Assembly: GCA_008973525.1 (NCBI GenBank)
Contig: WACJ01000082.1
Coordinates: 124,001-188,000 of the forward strand
Direction of reading: 5' to 3'
From: Stenopsyche tienmushanensis
Lineage: Eukaryota; Arthropoda; Insecta; Trichoptera; Stenopsychidae
Length of the DNA stretch: 64,000 bases
Both the position numbers and the translations under genes were made by a program. Within the stretch, counting starts at the first letter, position 1, and every line of letters begins with the position of its first letter. The notes under the pieces were generated by a model. That model was given only the letters and a program-made list of their open reading frames with translations. It made no database searches and had not been told where the DNA came from. Positions 32,479-45,880 of the stretch are shown in pieces.

Positions 32479-32974
32479 AAATCCTACACTTTTCATACGT
32501 TTCTTAGTCTTCATTTACACGGCGATTTGCGAAATCAATCACAAGAAACAGCCAAACAAATCAAATGCATGCATCTTCATCTTGATCATCCAAAACTCAC
32601 ACATTATATTAAATATGGAACTGATCCAAAAAACTGGATTGGGTCCCAAAAGTATAAAAACATGATCTAAGCATTACACATGAATAATGCATAAGGCGAT
32701 CTTCGTCATCGCTAATAATTAACATCAAGCGAAGATGGCTTATTATTGGCCAAATACTAAAATTTTCTGATCTTTCTTCAACAGCATTTTGACTTTTATA
32801 TTCATTTTTTTTGTATACATAACATAACTTTTTTAAATGTTTTTTACATTAAAATGCGTAACAACTTCTTACTTGACATATATTGTGTGAATCAGCATCG
32901 AGCTTTCGAAGGAATAAATTATACATCTGTTACATGGGGATGTACGAGCGTCGAACAGAAATAATCTCTTCTCT

Positions 32975-33190
32975 AGGTGACTCTTTATTCACACGAGAGA
33001 GAAAGAGAGATCTGGCTGCGGGAAGGACGTCCTTCCGCAGCCAAGGCTAATCAACCACTCTTGTCGAATCCCGCCTCCTGCGCGTCACCGACCAACCGAC
33101 AATGGTGCAAGCGCAAGAAGCGATCGGTCGATATTGCAGGTGCAATGTCCCCAAAGCGCCACACAAGATAACGCTGTTAAAATTGTTTGG
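32975..33190 (-). repeat. LTR-like fragment, inverted
   Basis: Reverse copy: GAGATCTGGCTGCGGGAAGG, then CCCGCCTCCTGCGCGTCACC. With 32325-32478 it forms an inverted pair. It extends past the other copies with a GGTGCAAGCGCAAGAAGC block. Confidence 0.55.
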
Positions 33191-33504
33191 CGCTGCGTTT
33201 GATAAAACCCTTTCCTTTTCCTGAGACGATATAAATTAGGGAGATTTTCCTTTTCACTGTATGAAGATTCCTCAATGTCTTCACTTTCAGTTTCAGGAAA
33301 TTCAATTTCATTATCGCTTTAACACAGTTCCATTTCGTTGTGTTCATTCACACATTGGATAGAAGATCTCCATGAAATAAGGATTTTTAATCATCATGTA
33401 GGTTTTGATTAGTTTTAAATATGTTACCTATATGAATTATGTTTAAGTATAAAATGAAACGTTTGGCGAAACAATCAGCAAAAAATACAAGAAGATCCAT
33501 TGTT

Positions 33505-33600
33505 TTCAAGCAAAATTTTGTTTAGCGATGAAGCTCATTTCACAATGGATGGATGCGTTAATAAGCAAAATTATGGAGCCACATTTCATCGAAGATGGTG
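33505..33600 (+). pseudogene. Tc/mariner-superfamily transposase remnant
   Basis: The frame reads KILFSDEAHFTMDGCVNKQN, the strand holding a catalytic Asp in IS630/Tc/mariner transposases (family form FSDEAHF-NG-VNKQN). About 30 codons survive before the hAT-like repeat begins at 33609. Confidence 0.65.
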
Positions 33601-33608
33601 CTTGAAAT

Positions 33609-33957
33609 CAGGGCCGTAACAAGTACGTGGAAAAGCAGGCGCCCGCCAAGGGCGCAAAATGCAGAATACCGCCCCGATAAAGAGTTGCACATGGTTTTTA
33701 TTTTACTTGAGCATTCTACTTTACATGAATGAACACTGATTGACTGTCCGTTTTTAAGTTGTCTAATCTCTTTTTTCTACGTTATCTGATTGTAAAAATT
33801 AAACAACCCACCCGATATGTCTGAGTTCATAATCGTTCTGTAGATATGTTCAGTGTGCGTCCGATTGAGAGGTGCTCATTCGTTATATCAGCGCTCCGAA
33901 AAGCAGACCGATTGAACACACAGATCTTGTGGTCGCTCCGTCTTCTTTTAATAATAA
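33609..33957 (+). repeat. hAT-like repeat copy
   Basis: Starts CAGGGCCGTAACAAGTACGT. Shortened GC-rich module, spacer, degraded hairpin near 33893 (GCTCCGAAAAGCAGACCG). Confidence 0.8.
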
Positions 33958-35399
33958 ATATGTACCCTGTATGATCTGTTTCATGCCCTTACCACCTGGC
34001 GCGGATTAAATATTATAACACCCTTTGCCTGATAGAAGTTATTCGTTCAAATAGAAGTATTTTTTGTGAATTTCTAAAGCTGATGATTGGATGTTAGGCG
34101 ATGTGGTTGTCTAATTATTGAAATATTTGATGTGTTCAAGCTCCAAATGAGCATTCCTCTCTTAGAAACCCCCACGTAGAATCTGTCCGATGCGTAACAA
34201 CCCTTCGTCTGAAGACCCACGCGTGCCCCGGGGTCCCGGAGGAGCAATTTTAGCGCAGTGCTCTAAAATTAAAAAAGCATCTGAGATAAATCTATCCGAG
34301 ATCCCCACAAGTCGAACGGAAAGGCGTATAAATTCTGTAAATTTCGTCATCGGTGCTCTTTGCGCTTTTGGGGTCACTTTTTGCGGCCATCGCAAAAAGA
34401 AGTTCGGATGCTCGGGACCTTGAGATCGTTTTGCTGAAGCTCACTTGGTAAATAAAGCATCAGACATGGCTGCGTGATGGTAACTTATTGCGAGGGATTC
34501 AAACGAATTGACCTCCAGATCTCAATTGGCAATACAGCTGCTGGTCCATGACAATGTAGATCTTCGTCGCTCTCATTTTTGGATGCGAAACAATGAACGA
34601 CGCTAAGATCGAAGACCACGAGCAGAATTGCAACAATCAATTGATTGAGAAGAAATCAATTATTATATATATACGTAACGGCGTTTTTGACATTCTTCCT
34701 TTTTACTGTGCGTGCTGTACACGTTATTCACGACGACCTGCAATCTTGCAGAGCCGGTTCTGCGTTTCCTGGATACATGGTCTTGTCGCTGTTGTTCTTT
34801 ATTATACGACCTCTTATTTCTGCTGCGAAAAACCTAAAAGAATGACGGTATTTATTTTTAAGGACCCCGAGCTATCTTCGGATTTTGCGAGGAATTCCTA
34901 CAGCATATTTAGAATTTCAAAAACGCGAACGTCTTTGAATGCTCGGTTTCGGAATGTTCGAGATCGGTCTTGGACGATAATTGGCAGCATCGATCGTTGC
35001 ACCCAATATTTTTTGTGATCTAAGCTAATTTAGCAGCATTCTAAAAGGATTCTAATATCCTTTCTTTGCGTTCAGTGTGTTTACCCTGTTTTGAGCATTT
35101 ATCATTTTAACCCCCACGTGGACCCACAGCGGTGCTTATAAAAAGCAATCTTTTTTGGTAGTTAATGCATAAATTTTTAAACAACTGCGCATTACAAAAA
35201 GAAACAATTTAAGACCGAAGTTAAAAAAATAAGCACAAAACCAACCAAATGCAGTTAAACTTCTTATGAAAGACTTTAACCTGTATAGCAGAAAGATCGC
35301 CAATTTGCGAGCGAATTCCTGAGATTCAGATAAAGCACTCTTGTACATTTCAGTGAGTGGCCATGAAAAACTAAGAATTTAACTATAAACGCATTGTCA
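33958..35399. other. 1.4-kb stretch without a recognised gene
   Basis: 34162-34423 is open on both strands and GC-richer, and 34593-35018 is a 141-codon plus frame; neither matches a family I know. AATTGACCTCCAGATCTCAA near 34507 resembles a string near 10648, hinting at an unnamed repeat. The block at 35275-35345 is shared with 43740-43800. Confidence 0.35.
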
Positions 35400-35550
35400 T
35401 CCAGAAGAAGGACAGCTCAAATCGGTTTTCTTTGTCTTTTCTTACTATAAGCAGTCTTAGCATCATCTAGAAGCTGGCAGTAGTAGGTCGTATTAACCCT
35501 AAGTCTGTCATGTAGACAAACAGTCGATAAAATAACTTTTTCCAGTAGTC
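35400..35550 (-). pseudogene. Mariner transposase remnant fused to a hairpin module
   Basis: Minus-strand copy of the segment at 37300-37425, with a deletion of about 30 bases. It joins the hairpin module at TAGTC|TAAAGCCCTAAAAGA (35545-35552), the same junction as at 37300. Confidence 0.6.
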
Positions 35551-35937
35551 TAAAGCCCTAAAAGAGAACGGATAATGTTTGTATGTTCAATCGGTCCGCT
35601 TTTCGGAGCGCTGATCGCGGTCGGATGCTATACCCGAACATATCCACAGATCGATTACGAGCTTTCATTATAAAACGAAGTTGTCTAAATTTCATCATTC
35701 GAAAATCGTCGTGGTTCCAATGTTTAAGCAAAAACGAAGAAAATAGGGATTAGACAACTTAATATATTTTATAAAAACGGACAGAGTCTATCGGTATTGA
35801 TTCATGTAAGATAGAATGGTCAAGTAAAATAAAAACCATGTGCAACTCTCGATCGGGTCGGTGTTCTGCGTTTTGCGCCCCAAGCCCATTTGCGTCCGTG
35901 GCAGGCGCCTGTTTTGCCACCCCTCTGTTACGGCCCT
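35551..35937 (-). repeat. hAT-like repeat copy
   Basis: Hairpin near 35592 (CGGTCCGCTTTTCGGAGCG), spacer, GC-rich module near 35850-35920, ending GTTACGGCCCT. Confidence 0.8.
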
Positions 35938-35974
35938 AGTTAATCGATTTCAAGTGTGTTATCGACAGTGTTGA

Positions 35975-36021
35975 CAATGCGACTCAGTGTAGTAAATACA
36001 TCATAGTAATGGAAAGATTAA
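35975..36021 (-). repeat. piggyBac-like MITE end fragment
   Basis: GTGTAGTAAATACATCATAG followed by TAATGGAAAGATTAAATTAA; the end matches that of 13857-14067 in part. Confidence 0.4.
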
Positions 36022-36944
36022 ATTAAGATTCTAACACATTCCTCAATATTATTTTGACTCAAAAGCCGCGACTTTTGAAACGGCTGTATACCATATTTAT
36101 TGTCGTATAAAAATGAAATAGGTACGCCATGTGAACCCGATGCTAACAATGCTTGAAGCAATCGCATTGTTATTGTGGAAGCTAAGCACTGGGTTATTAT
36201 TTCACCAGCTGGGACTTTCGATTTCATTTACGTGTCATAAATCTATCTTTGATGAAGTCACAATAGGGATGATTAATTAATCAATAGACATGTGAAGAAA
36301 ATGCTAACAGTACTCCGGATTCGATGCTGCGGACCGATCATCTGGTGTCCTTATACAAACTACCGCCATTATAAACAAAAAGAAACAGAAAATGGCGACG
36401 CACGCTTCCTGTTGTTCCTTATATTCACATCCTGTTTCTATTTTTTATCACCACTGCCAAATTTTAATCGCTTCCGTGTCGGATCATTTTGCTAAAATTA
36501 ATTTGCAGAATATCTTCTGGAACTCGCGCTACACAGCTTACAATAACAATTTGATCATTGAAGCCTAAATGATGACCCGTGCAGGTCCTTATGTTTTCAC
36601 GGCAACTCGCTGCTCCAAATGTATCATAGACTTCACATTTTGATAAGAATCGCCTTCAATCAAATACTCTTAGCTAAATTGATCTCTTTCGATTTGCAAA
36701 GAGGGACATTCAAATATGAACCGGAATTTTACTTTTTTAAATAACAGATCGACATGAGCAGCACAGCGCGTGAGAGAATCAGCAGGTTGGAGCTCAAAAG
36801 GGCGATATCTACACGCACAAGGCCTAATTGGACCAAAAAAAATTGTGTATGTACAAAATTAAAGTCATACACGGCATCCTGCAGCGAGCATCAATGAGAA
36901 TAACGTTTGAGCCGTGCGAGATTACGTCAGTGGTATCGGAACAA
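36022..36944. other. Stretch without a recognised gene
   Basis: Only short frames are seen on both strands. Nothing can be named. Confidence 0.35.
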
Positions 36945-37299
36945 AAAGGCATAAAACAGGCGCCCATCACGGGCGCAAAACGCAGAATACCGACCCGGTC
37001 GAGAGCTGCACATGGTTTTTATTTGAAACCGACACTGATTGATTCTGGACGTTTTTGTTGTCTAATGCCTCTTTTCTTCGTTATCGTTTAAACATTGAGC
37101 CGATCTTGTAGCATAAATCCGCAATAAAATAAAGACCCGATCAGTCTTCTTCAGACAGCTTCGTTTCATCATGAGAGTTCATAATCGTTCTGTAGGCATG
37201 TTCATGTATGGCATACGATCGCGAGGCGCTCATTCGTCATATCAGCGGTCCGAAAAGTGGACCGATTGAACATACAAACATTATCCGTCCTCTTTTAGG
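36945..37299 (+). repeat. hAT-like repeat copy
   Basis: GC-rich module from 36957 (GGCGCCCATCACGGGCGCAA), shortened spacer, hairpin near 37246 (CGGTCCGAAAAGTGGACCG), ending in CTTTTAGGGCTTT where mariner sequence begins. Confidence 0.8.
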
Positions 37300-37425
37300 G
37301 CTTTGGACTACTGGAAAAGTTATGGCTACGGTATTTTGGTACTCGAAAAGTATGTTATTGATTGTTTGTCTACGTGACAAACTTAGGGTAAATACGACCT
37401 ACTATTGCCAGCTTCTAACTTAACT
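37300..37425 (+). pseudogene. Mariner transposase remnant fused to a hairpin module
   Basis: The frame reads TGKVMATVFWYSKSMLLIV and then TTYYCQLLT, the mariner block GKVMATVFWDSKG-LLID. The second catalytic Asp position is Tyr here. It follows the hairpin module without a gap. Confidence 0.75.
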
Positions 37426-40400
37426 ATTGATAAAGCGAAAATAAACAGGTTTTTTTCAGCAACTTGACGATTATAATGCAACACTTCATCTGATGAATTT
37501 GGTATGCTTTTATCATTTTTTTGAAAGGATAACAAACTTAATCTATGTGTAAAATTTAAATATAAGAAGCAAACTTGCTCCATAAATATGGATGATACAT
37601 TTTAATAGTTTTGTTGAAAGTCTGCAAATAATAGTAATACACTGTGGTACCAAGATGACAATTGCTAGGAAATGTTGAAGAGATCCCGTTGTACTGGATG
37701 CTTTGTTGATGTTGTCCTTTATTTGGAATTTTTGCTGAGCACATAACATCTACCTGTTCTACTTCTTTAGAATTTGTGAAATGGGTCTAATGTATTCTGG
37801 TCTCAGGTAGATCATTGCCATACCAAGGTTTGGTTCAGTTTTGTGCGTACATATATATTTCGGCAAAGGTTTTTAATTCGCAATTTATTCGAAATGATCC
37901 AGGAACAATGTAAACTACAAACGGTCCGGTGGAATGTTCCCAGTTTGATGAATCGTCCGGTCAGTTTTTTTCATTAGCGGGACGCTGTCGTACAAGCGGC
38001 AAGGTTGCATATTTGTGCATTCTGAAAAACAGTGACCATGAAAAGTGGAAAAATGTGGGGAGTAAGAAGGGTAGCTGGTGATGCTCCCGGCTCCTGGCGG
38101 CTCCTGGCGGCTCCCGACGGCCGGGACGCTCCCCAGGCGGGACGGGGGAAAAAATACTGCTTCAAAGTTACTGTTATCTTGGTATATCCTCTTCAGGAAA
38201 CGGCCTCAAAAAGTATCATATTTCCTGCGAACATCATCAACACCTCCTTTCTTCATACTTTCTTGGCCCAGAATTCCCCCTCTGAGCTATTGTTACGTCG
38301 TGCCCAGAAAGTATCACAAATGCCAAGATGCGAGCTTCCATCTCTGAATTTATCTTTGCGCTAATACTACACGCGCGCGGAAGTCGCCACCCCATAGAAT
38401 TATATATTAAAATGTCGAGCAAAAAATCAGCGATTTTTCTATAAAACTTTTGCGGGACAACATCGAGTCTCCGTCGAGAAAGATCGAGTGAAACGTTAGT
38501 ATCGAAACACCTCTAGCGGCCATTTTATTTGCCATACATTTTGGTGGATCTCCACAATAAAGTATGGGGAAAGGGCCATAGGAGAAACGCGCGGCAAACT
38601 CGATACTTGATGAGTCCCTGGGCAACCCTTCGTCTTATCGTGCGTCTCACTCGCACGCGCGCCGCTCCTGGACTATCTCATATATCTTAAGCCGGGCTTT
38701 TATCGTCGTCCCGCTCGCACTCGTGCGGCAAGTGCCTCCTTACTCTCTGTCGGTACGGAATGTCAAACTTATTACAATTCGAACCCTTTTATTATTACTA
38801 AAACGGATTGTTATTAGTTTTGCATTTTGGTTAGACATATTTTCAGCATTTTTTGTAAGGCATATTAAATATTTTCATTGCAAATTAATCGATTCGATTG
38901 ACGCGATTTCCATTTCAAAAATTGCTCCCCAATTTACACACCCCAATTTCATGTGAATCGACTAAGACAAATTTCGGCAATTTTCAGAATAATTTAACCA
39001 ATTAAAATAATCGATAAAAATACGCAAATTTTTCATTTTAAAAATAATGATTAAGAATGCTTCGTCGGTGATTTCATAAGCTCGCGGTAATCCAGCCCCA
39101 GTCAAATCCGTCACCCCCTGTAGTCCGACATCCCAATACAAGTATAGTACATATGCACGGTAAATCTTCATCAATGTAAAAAATACGAAAATGTAATTCT
39201 GGCGCGCTTAAATCATAATAAATCATTTTGTAAGTTGCCAAATGGATCGTCTCCACCATTGATTGTAAGCCAGGCAAAAGGCAAATTTTCAAGAAAGCTA
39301 AACATCCAGAGTGGTTTCTTCAGGAAATAAATAGGTATATGCCTAATTCTGAGTCCATATTGGCCGTAAAATCAAAGTCGTTTTACAAATAGATAACAAA
39401 AGAGAAAATTTTGTAGCTAGCAAGGAATATTTTGATGCTTTCCAAATCGGGAACAGTACTCTGCTCTATAGTCCGACAAATTCGATAATCCGACACTGCC
39501 TTGCAAAATAGCTTTGCCTTGATCAGTTTTAGCCGTTTATAACATCATTATCGAACATATACTGACGATCGGTGGCGGATTTACTTATAGGCGCAGAATT
39601 TTCATCCTTTGATATTACAGTTTCGCTTTTACGCGACATGTAGAAATTGTGGTTGAAATAATATCCTTCAATTGAAAAACTAGGCCGTTCTCTATATAAA
39701 ATTTAAAACTTGAATTACGCCAAAGGCCTCTCTAGTGCTAAATCCACCACTACTCATAATGATTATATACATGTCAATGAATACGATCTGCATTGGAAAC
39801 TAATAATTGAATATAACACCATAAAATCACAATCATTTCAATGTAAAATATTCAGTCCTAGACCAAAGCGAACTTAAATACATAAAATCATTGTATGTAA
39901 AATAGTACAACACAAAGAATATTTGTTTGGTTTCTCACCGTTGAATTTTCAATAAAAACCAAGTGTTTACCTTGATCGTTCCCATAATGTCCTCTGCATA
40001 TTTGAATGTCCTTAAATTGTTTTGTTTTTAGCATTATCCACGCTTTTCCTACGATCGTATAAATATGCATTAGTTGATTATGTGAATGCAAATTAATTAT
40101 CGATCTGCGCCCATAAGGCGATGTCAAATGCTAATTAAATTCACGTTTTCTATTCAAGTTTTACTGCATTCGTAGACATGTATCCGATGAATATGATTAT
40201 CAATCACAAACGAATATTAACTTGAAAATGAAAATTTTTCAAATTGAAATGTGAATATCGACTTTGCAATGTTGCAACGATTTTATGTATCATAATCTTG
40301 CATATTCGCGTTTTGTTTTTAATTATGCATTAAAAGTAACTTTCGCTTTTATTATATTAAATAAATTTATTTCAAATGGGTGCCGTCCCACATTTTAAAT

Positions 40401-42029
40401 ATGTCTGTACCGCTCCGGCTATAGAATTCTACCTACTTGTACGTTCTTCTTTTTTCTCTCCAGACTGAATAACGGTATTCATATAAAATGTAACAACCCC
40501 ATAATTATTTTAAATAAGTTTTATTTAAGTAATTATATTTTGTTACGTTGCTAAATGGCCAATTTTTTTTTTTTGAGACATCACAATGATAGGAAAATTT
40601 TCCACGGCTATCATTTTTTATCTTCGATAAAATTCAAATCGTCCCTCGTGTCTTAAAAAATCCATCAGAAAGCTTTAACATAATACAGAATATCAGTTAT
40701 TGATGCTTTTTATTAGAATACAATACACTAATACTAAGAATATATGGCAGTTTAATAAGAGAGAATGTATCATAGGAAATGTATAAGTAAAAATACATAT
40801 AAAGGCCGTATATTATACTTTAATATTGATAAAAAATATGTTGATGATCGTCAACTGTATTGCTAAATAATGGATATGAACTATGAATTCATTGCTATGT
40901 CAATCTAATATCTTACGTATCGAAAAATCATGATAATCTCTAATGGTAAAAATATTTTTATTGCATCATAAGCTAAATTTCTAATTTTTTTGAATCGATA
41001 TATCTTTAAAAATACATTTCAAGTCACTCTATTAAGTGTTGAAGCATGTTATAAATTTATATAGGCGTAACTTATTTGTTTTAATACATACAAAATGTAT
41101 GTTTAAACAACCTTCATGTTACGATGAACCCTTCATCAAAGACACAATGACTCCTGTATGATGTCAAATTATACGTTGTCACATGCCAATGAAGTTAAAT
41201 ATAATTAAACAATCGCTTAACCTAACAAATCTATTTAAATATAAAATGAAAACAATCGTATTGGCTGATCAGTAGCGGATTTAGCATTACATGGCATCAG
41301 GGCAGAGAACGGCTATATTTTCAATTGAAGGTTGGTAATAAATATAATAATTAAAGCAATTTGAACGCATGGGATATAACTTTGATATGATGCATCAATC
41401 TCTAGTATTCCATCGGATAGAAAGCTTTTTAATTCCGTCACTAAGGAAATAAGGCATCAGCTTCGAAAATCAATTGCATTTATATTGTTCGACCGCAGCG
41501 TTGTATTGAAATCGTTACCTGTGCTACGCTAGGAAACGCTACACACAGAGCATCTTCCAGAAGAGGCGAGGTTTCCATAGGAAGATCAGCTTCAGACGAC
41601 GTGCACCCGAAGGTGCATTGGAAGAGGAAAGACTGGGTTATTCTATATTCAAGGCCGTTGTCACCACAAGTCTAACCTCAGGTTTAAAAGGGATCTGCAA
41701 CAGATGATTGACTGCAGGAGCTACCCTTTTCCCGTGGTACTCATACTGATTCGGTCATTTATACCCACGGAGACGAGTAGCCGTTCGAGCAGCATAAAAC
41801 CGTTATCCACTGTATGCTTAGGTTGTTGAAGATAGTGCTGAGCCTTTGACACATTCTCCACCAACTACTGTAATCGGCTGTTCTAAACACCCTTTTATGA
41901 GTACGCAGCACAGGGTGATCTGCGTACTCAATTCATGTTAGGCTACCCCGGCTGCGTTTGATGAGCAAACGGACGAGGCTACTGCAGAAGAAAGACAGCT
42001 TGAATCGGTTTTATTCGTATTTTGTTACG
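37426..42029. other. 4.6-kb stretch without a recognised gene
   Basis: Mostly AT-rich. GC-rich patches are 38060-38160 (CTCCTGGCGG repeated in tandem) and 38585-38745 (many CGCACTCG-like steps); no coding or promoter case can be made. Parts of 39095-39145 and 39465-39515 match the Tigger-like MITE at 54905. 41500-41900 is a repeat listed separately. Confidence 0.4.
41515..41905 (+). repeat. Unnamed dispersed repeat, copy 1
   Basis: Shares with 54520-54835 the strings GGCGAGGTTTC, AGATCAGCTTCAGACGACGT (in related form), GGAGACGAGT and CACCAACTACTGTAATCGGC. I cannot assign a class; a LINE 5' region is possible. Confidence 0.5.
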
Positions 42030-42220
42030 ATAAGCAGTGTTAGCATCATCTATAAGCTGGCAATAGTGAACCGCATTCAATGTCTGTCTGTCATTTAAAA
42101 AAACAATCAATAAAATACCTTTCGAGTACCAAAATACAGTAGCCATCACATTTTCTGCAGACTGTTTTTCGACTTTCAGACCTTCAATTAACTTTTGGGC
42201 CCAATCAAAACACGTTTCAA
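42030..42220 (-). pseudogene. Mariner transposase remnant
   Basis: Minus frame includes ENVMATVFWYSKGILLIV, the same region as 37300-37425. Here the normal mariner sequence continues on the N-terminal side instead of a hairpin module, so it shows where the chimera breakpoint falls. Confidence 0.65.
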
Positions 42221-43984
42221 ATCAAAACACGTTGTAAACGTGAATAGTATTCTGACCTGTAGGTAGTCCCGTGATTAAGCAGTCGGACTAGTAACTCGAT
42301 CATTTTGACTTAAAATTTACATGTGTATCATTTTTAAAGCATTTCCTATGAAAAACCATGTCAAAGTGGTTGGCATAAAAGGAATTGCTGAAAGCCACTT
42401 CAAAAAAATACATAGATGCTATTCCACGATGTCATTTATTAATGTAGGTAGTTCTAATGATATTGTCACCAGATCGCTTACAAATAATGTATATTTTATT
42501 GTGGCATGTCAACTCGGACTATTATTGGTAATTAAGATGCTAGAAGGCAATCGAGAAGCGTCATTGTTTGCGAACGTTGCATTTGAAGGCAACGACGGCT
42601 TTGTTAGGAGACGATTTAAAATTTAAATGCATCGAATATTACAAAACGATTGAAATGCTAATTGCGAATTAAAAATAAATGAGCGCATTTTAAATAGCGA
42701 CGCGTCAACGTTTTGCGCGGACACCGTCGACTGTCTAGGAGTCTTTTTTTTCCTGCATGAAGAGCCGCCCGAGGAACGGAAAACAAAAAGACTGGATTTA
42801 TTTTTTATTATTTTATTTATTCTTTTTATTTTTCTATGCGCATATTATTTTTTGTGCATATCGGTAGGGCACAGTTTAGGCACATCCTCAACATACAGCA
42901 CGGCCCTGGAACAAGTCGGAGAGGAGACGTCTCCGAGACGACGTACGAATTCTATGAAATATGCCCGAAGATTAAATTCGAATATTTTATATATCGAAAG
43001 ATCGGACGGGGCGCAAAACGTATCCGTCGTCGGGCAGGCAATGGTCGCGTCGAAAGTTTTTATGGCCCTGCGATTTTTATTCAAATTACCGGCGGCCCTA
43101 ATTCATGCGACTTTTTGAGCATTACCCGTATTTTTATCGTCGGAGCTTTCATCTAACCTACATTACGAGATAAAATAAATCGTTCGACTCGTAAATTATG
43201 TGCGATTCAACGTATCGGGGCCCCGCTTTTCATACTTTGTTGCGAATTTATCCTTCGATTTAAAACGGCGTTCAAATTGCGAAATCAAAACATGTGCAAA
43301 AGTAGTTAGATTGCATGTAAAATACAGTTTAATCAGATGCACGTAGAAGTCCCGTTGATTCATGTCTGACACGAAAAGTCACCTTCCCCCCTTTTGACTC
43401 ACCTTCGAAACATTTCCAATTGACCCATAACACGTTTTTATACATTTCAAATGAATTCCAGATTTATTTCATGTTGACAGCAAATTACAGGTTGACAAAT
43501 TTAAATAATCATCGCCAGAGGACTGTTGACTGACAATGACTTGCCCTTTTAATTTTGTTCTACCCTTTCAATAAAAAATTAGAAAGAAATACATATCTGA
43601 ATTAATAACAAACAGGGGCTGTAGCAATACCAGAACTGATCGATCATATACCAGACCTTCCATATACATCAGTACTCAATTAACTCGTTCGTCGCTGCGT
43701 CCACCGTATATATTGGATGGGCGTTGATAAAATGTATAGTAGAATGATCGCCTATTTGGGAGCGAATTCCAGTGATTCAGAAGCGCACTCTTGTACTTTG
43801 AGCTCGGAGAGAGACAGAGTTCGGTAACTGTGCGTGGGAGACAGAGACGGAGAGCTCCCTGCGTACATCGTACAATTGTATATATTATTAACCCAAATTC
43901 GTCGACTAATAATGATATGTGAATGATATAATGAATCGATTTCAATTGTATTGTTTATGTTTACTTGAAGAAATGACCGAATAC
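42221..43984. other. Stretch with a GC-rich multi-frame segment
   Basis: 42836-43156 is open in two plus frames (106 and 88 codons) and one minus frame (79 codons), is GC-rich and has no family I know. 42321-42626 is a 101-codon plus frame of unknown nature. A block at 43740-43800 is shared with 35275-35345. Confidence 0.3.
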
Positions 43985-44520
43985 TGTATGCTATCAACAG
44001 TGTTTATTTATTTAACATGTTCGTCGCCGTGTTCACCAGGTTTCCTCTTGACTGAGGATCTTGACTATGACCATTTAGATTTTGATTGTTTCCAAACCTG
44101 TCTTCCGCCGTCCGCAGGGCTATAGTGAGAGTTGAGTCATTTGCCTCCTTCACTTGGTCGCTCCATATTCGTGGTGACCGTCCTATTCCTCTCTTCTCTG
44201 ACACACTGCCCACAATTATTAATCATTTCTTAATTTTCCCCAACCCGGTGAGCAATGTATCCAAAAAACTTTAGTATTCGACACAGACAGGCGGATAAGA
44301 GTCTATTTTTGATTTTTAGTTCCGTTAGGATGGACTGGTTGTTTCTTTTGGTAGTCCACGGAATCCTCAACATGCGACGCAAACACCACATTTCGAATGC
44401 TTTCTTTTTTGCGCATCGTCCATGTTTCCACTCCGCATAAAAACAAGGAGAATATGAGCGCTTGGACTAGGCGGAGTTTAGTGGTTTTTGAGATTTCGCG
44501 GTTCCTCCAGATAGGAGTGA
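43985..44520 (-). pseudogene. Non-LTR retrotransposon (LINE) reverse transcriptase C-terminus
   Basis: Minus frames read in order LVQALIFSLFLCGVETWT, then AFEMWCLRRMLRIPWTTKRN, then RIWSDQVKEANDSTL. These are the conserved end of insect LINE ORF2 (forms such as FLYGAETWT, AFEMWC-RRMLRIPW and R-RSPTRWSDQIK). The segments lie in different frames, so this is a decayed 5'-truncated copy. Confidence 0.75.
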
Positions 44521-45540
44521 GTCATTTGAGCCCGTCTTATTATTTCTTTACTACAACCTCCATCTTCACAAATTTGTGAGCCAAGGTAAATTAACTTTGT
44601 TCGTTTTTGAAGTCCCTGTTTTCTCAATTTTCATTATTTTGGTTTCATCTTGTTTATGAATGACCCACAGTATAAATATAATTGCCTTTCGACATGCTCA
44701 TCCAGGTGGTTTGCCAGGTGAGTGATGAATGTTCGATAAAGATGACAAGAATGTAAGCAATATATCAACCAACGTCCTCAGTAATTAAGAGCGGCGAGTG
44801 ACCATTGAAATGCAAAGACCTATCCGGGTCGCAATTATCGTCTAGAATCGAATCCATCTTTGAACGATTCACTGTGCATTCTCATGGAGTTTATCAATAA
44901 TTCTGCTGAAGCAAATTGGCGAATCTGTATGAGCACTGAATAAGATGGATTTGTACGACCTAGAAGCTATAAATAGCCTTTATTTCATTTAATACAAAAC
45001 AGGTTCAACGCTTTTTTTCCTTATCGTGCTTATTTCACCTTACAACTTCGAGAGGTCATCATGCAGCTGCCAAGTGCACAAATACTCAAATGACATTATG
45101 TGCAATGCTGACGCATCTTCGTCGTCAGAAAATTCAATTGAAAAAAGATTGAGGATGACTGTCGATACTTTTGTTTCAATTATGTACAGCTACGTTATAT
45201 TGCACTCCATAAATCTGAGTCCTGGCAGCGTGTATTATCTCGAGATTACAGAGGAGATGCATTCTAAGAATTCCCTTTTTCGGCATTTTCTCCTGTCGGA
45301 ATGTGTCTAATTGCATCGGCCCCATTGTAAAATCCCTAAAACAATATTGCGCCATTGTGGATGATTTTCGGATTTATGACAGTGTCCTTCAATTGGACGT
45401 TTCTCTGGGATTTGTGATAATAAGAATTGCTTGAAAAGACTTAATTCCTATACCTATGAATAGCTAGAATAACTGCATTTCTGAAGAAAGAAAAAAACAA
45501 TTAAATTTCCAATAATATTTTATGTATTTATGGAAACAAT
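44521..45540. other. 1-kb stretch without a recognised gene
   Basis: Contains a 94-codon frame at 45026-45310 with no motif I know. Its first part may still be LINE sequence. Confidence 0.3.
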
Positions 45541-45880
45541 GGCGTAAATACTAATTGGCGAGCTTAGGCGATGCCTAAGAACAGAAACTGTCTAATCTGC
45601 GTATACAGTACATGTATGTTTTTCAAATTTTTATATTTACCTTTCCCTACCGGTGATGTATTTACTACACATCGACTCTAATAACGGGAATATCAACATG
45701 AAATATAATAGATACGGGCTTCAAAATATTTGTATTCCTTCGTAATATAATTATGAATCACATCAAAGTATTATAGTATATAAATATTCATCTGCAGCGA
45801 CGGAAATAAATAATTTGTCGGGAAATCGGGAATTTTGCGAGTTTTAGTCCGTGTCTCGGCAGATATGAATTTTATCTTTC
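45541..45880 (+). repeat. Composite repeat with piggyBac-like end, copy 1
   Basis: Shares with 52029-52290 a run of blocks in the same order: CTAATTGGCGAGCTTAGG, CCTTTCCCTACCGGTGATGT, ACTCTAATAACGGGAATATC, GATACGGGCTTCAAAATAT and GTCCGTGTCTCGGCAGATAT. The inner end resembles piggyBac-like MITE ends. Confidence 0.6.
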
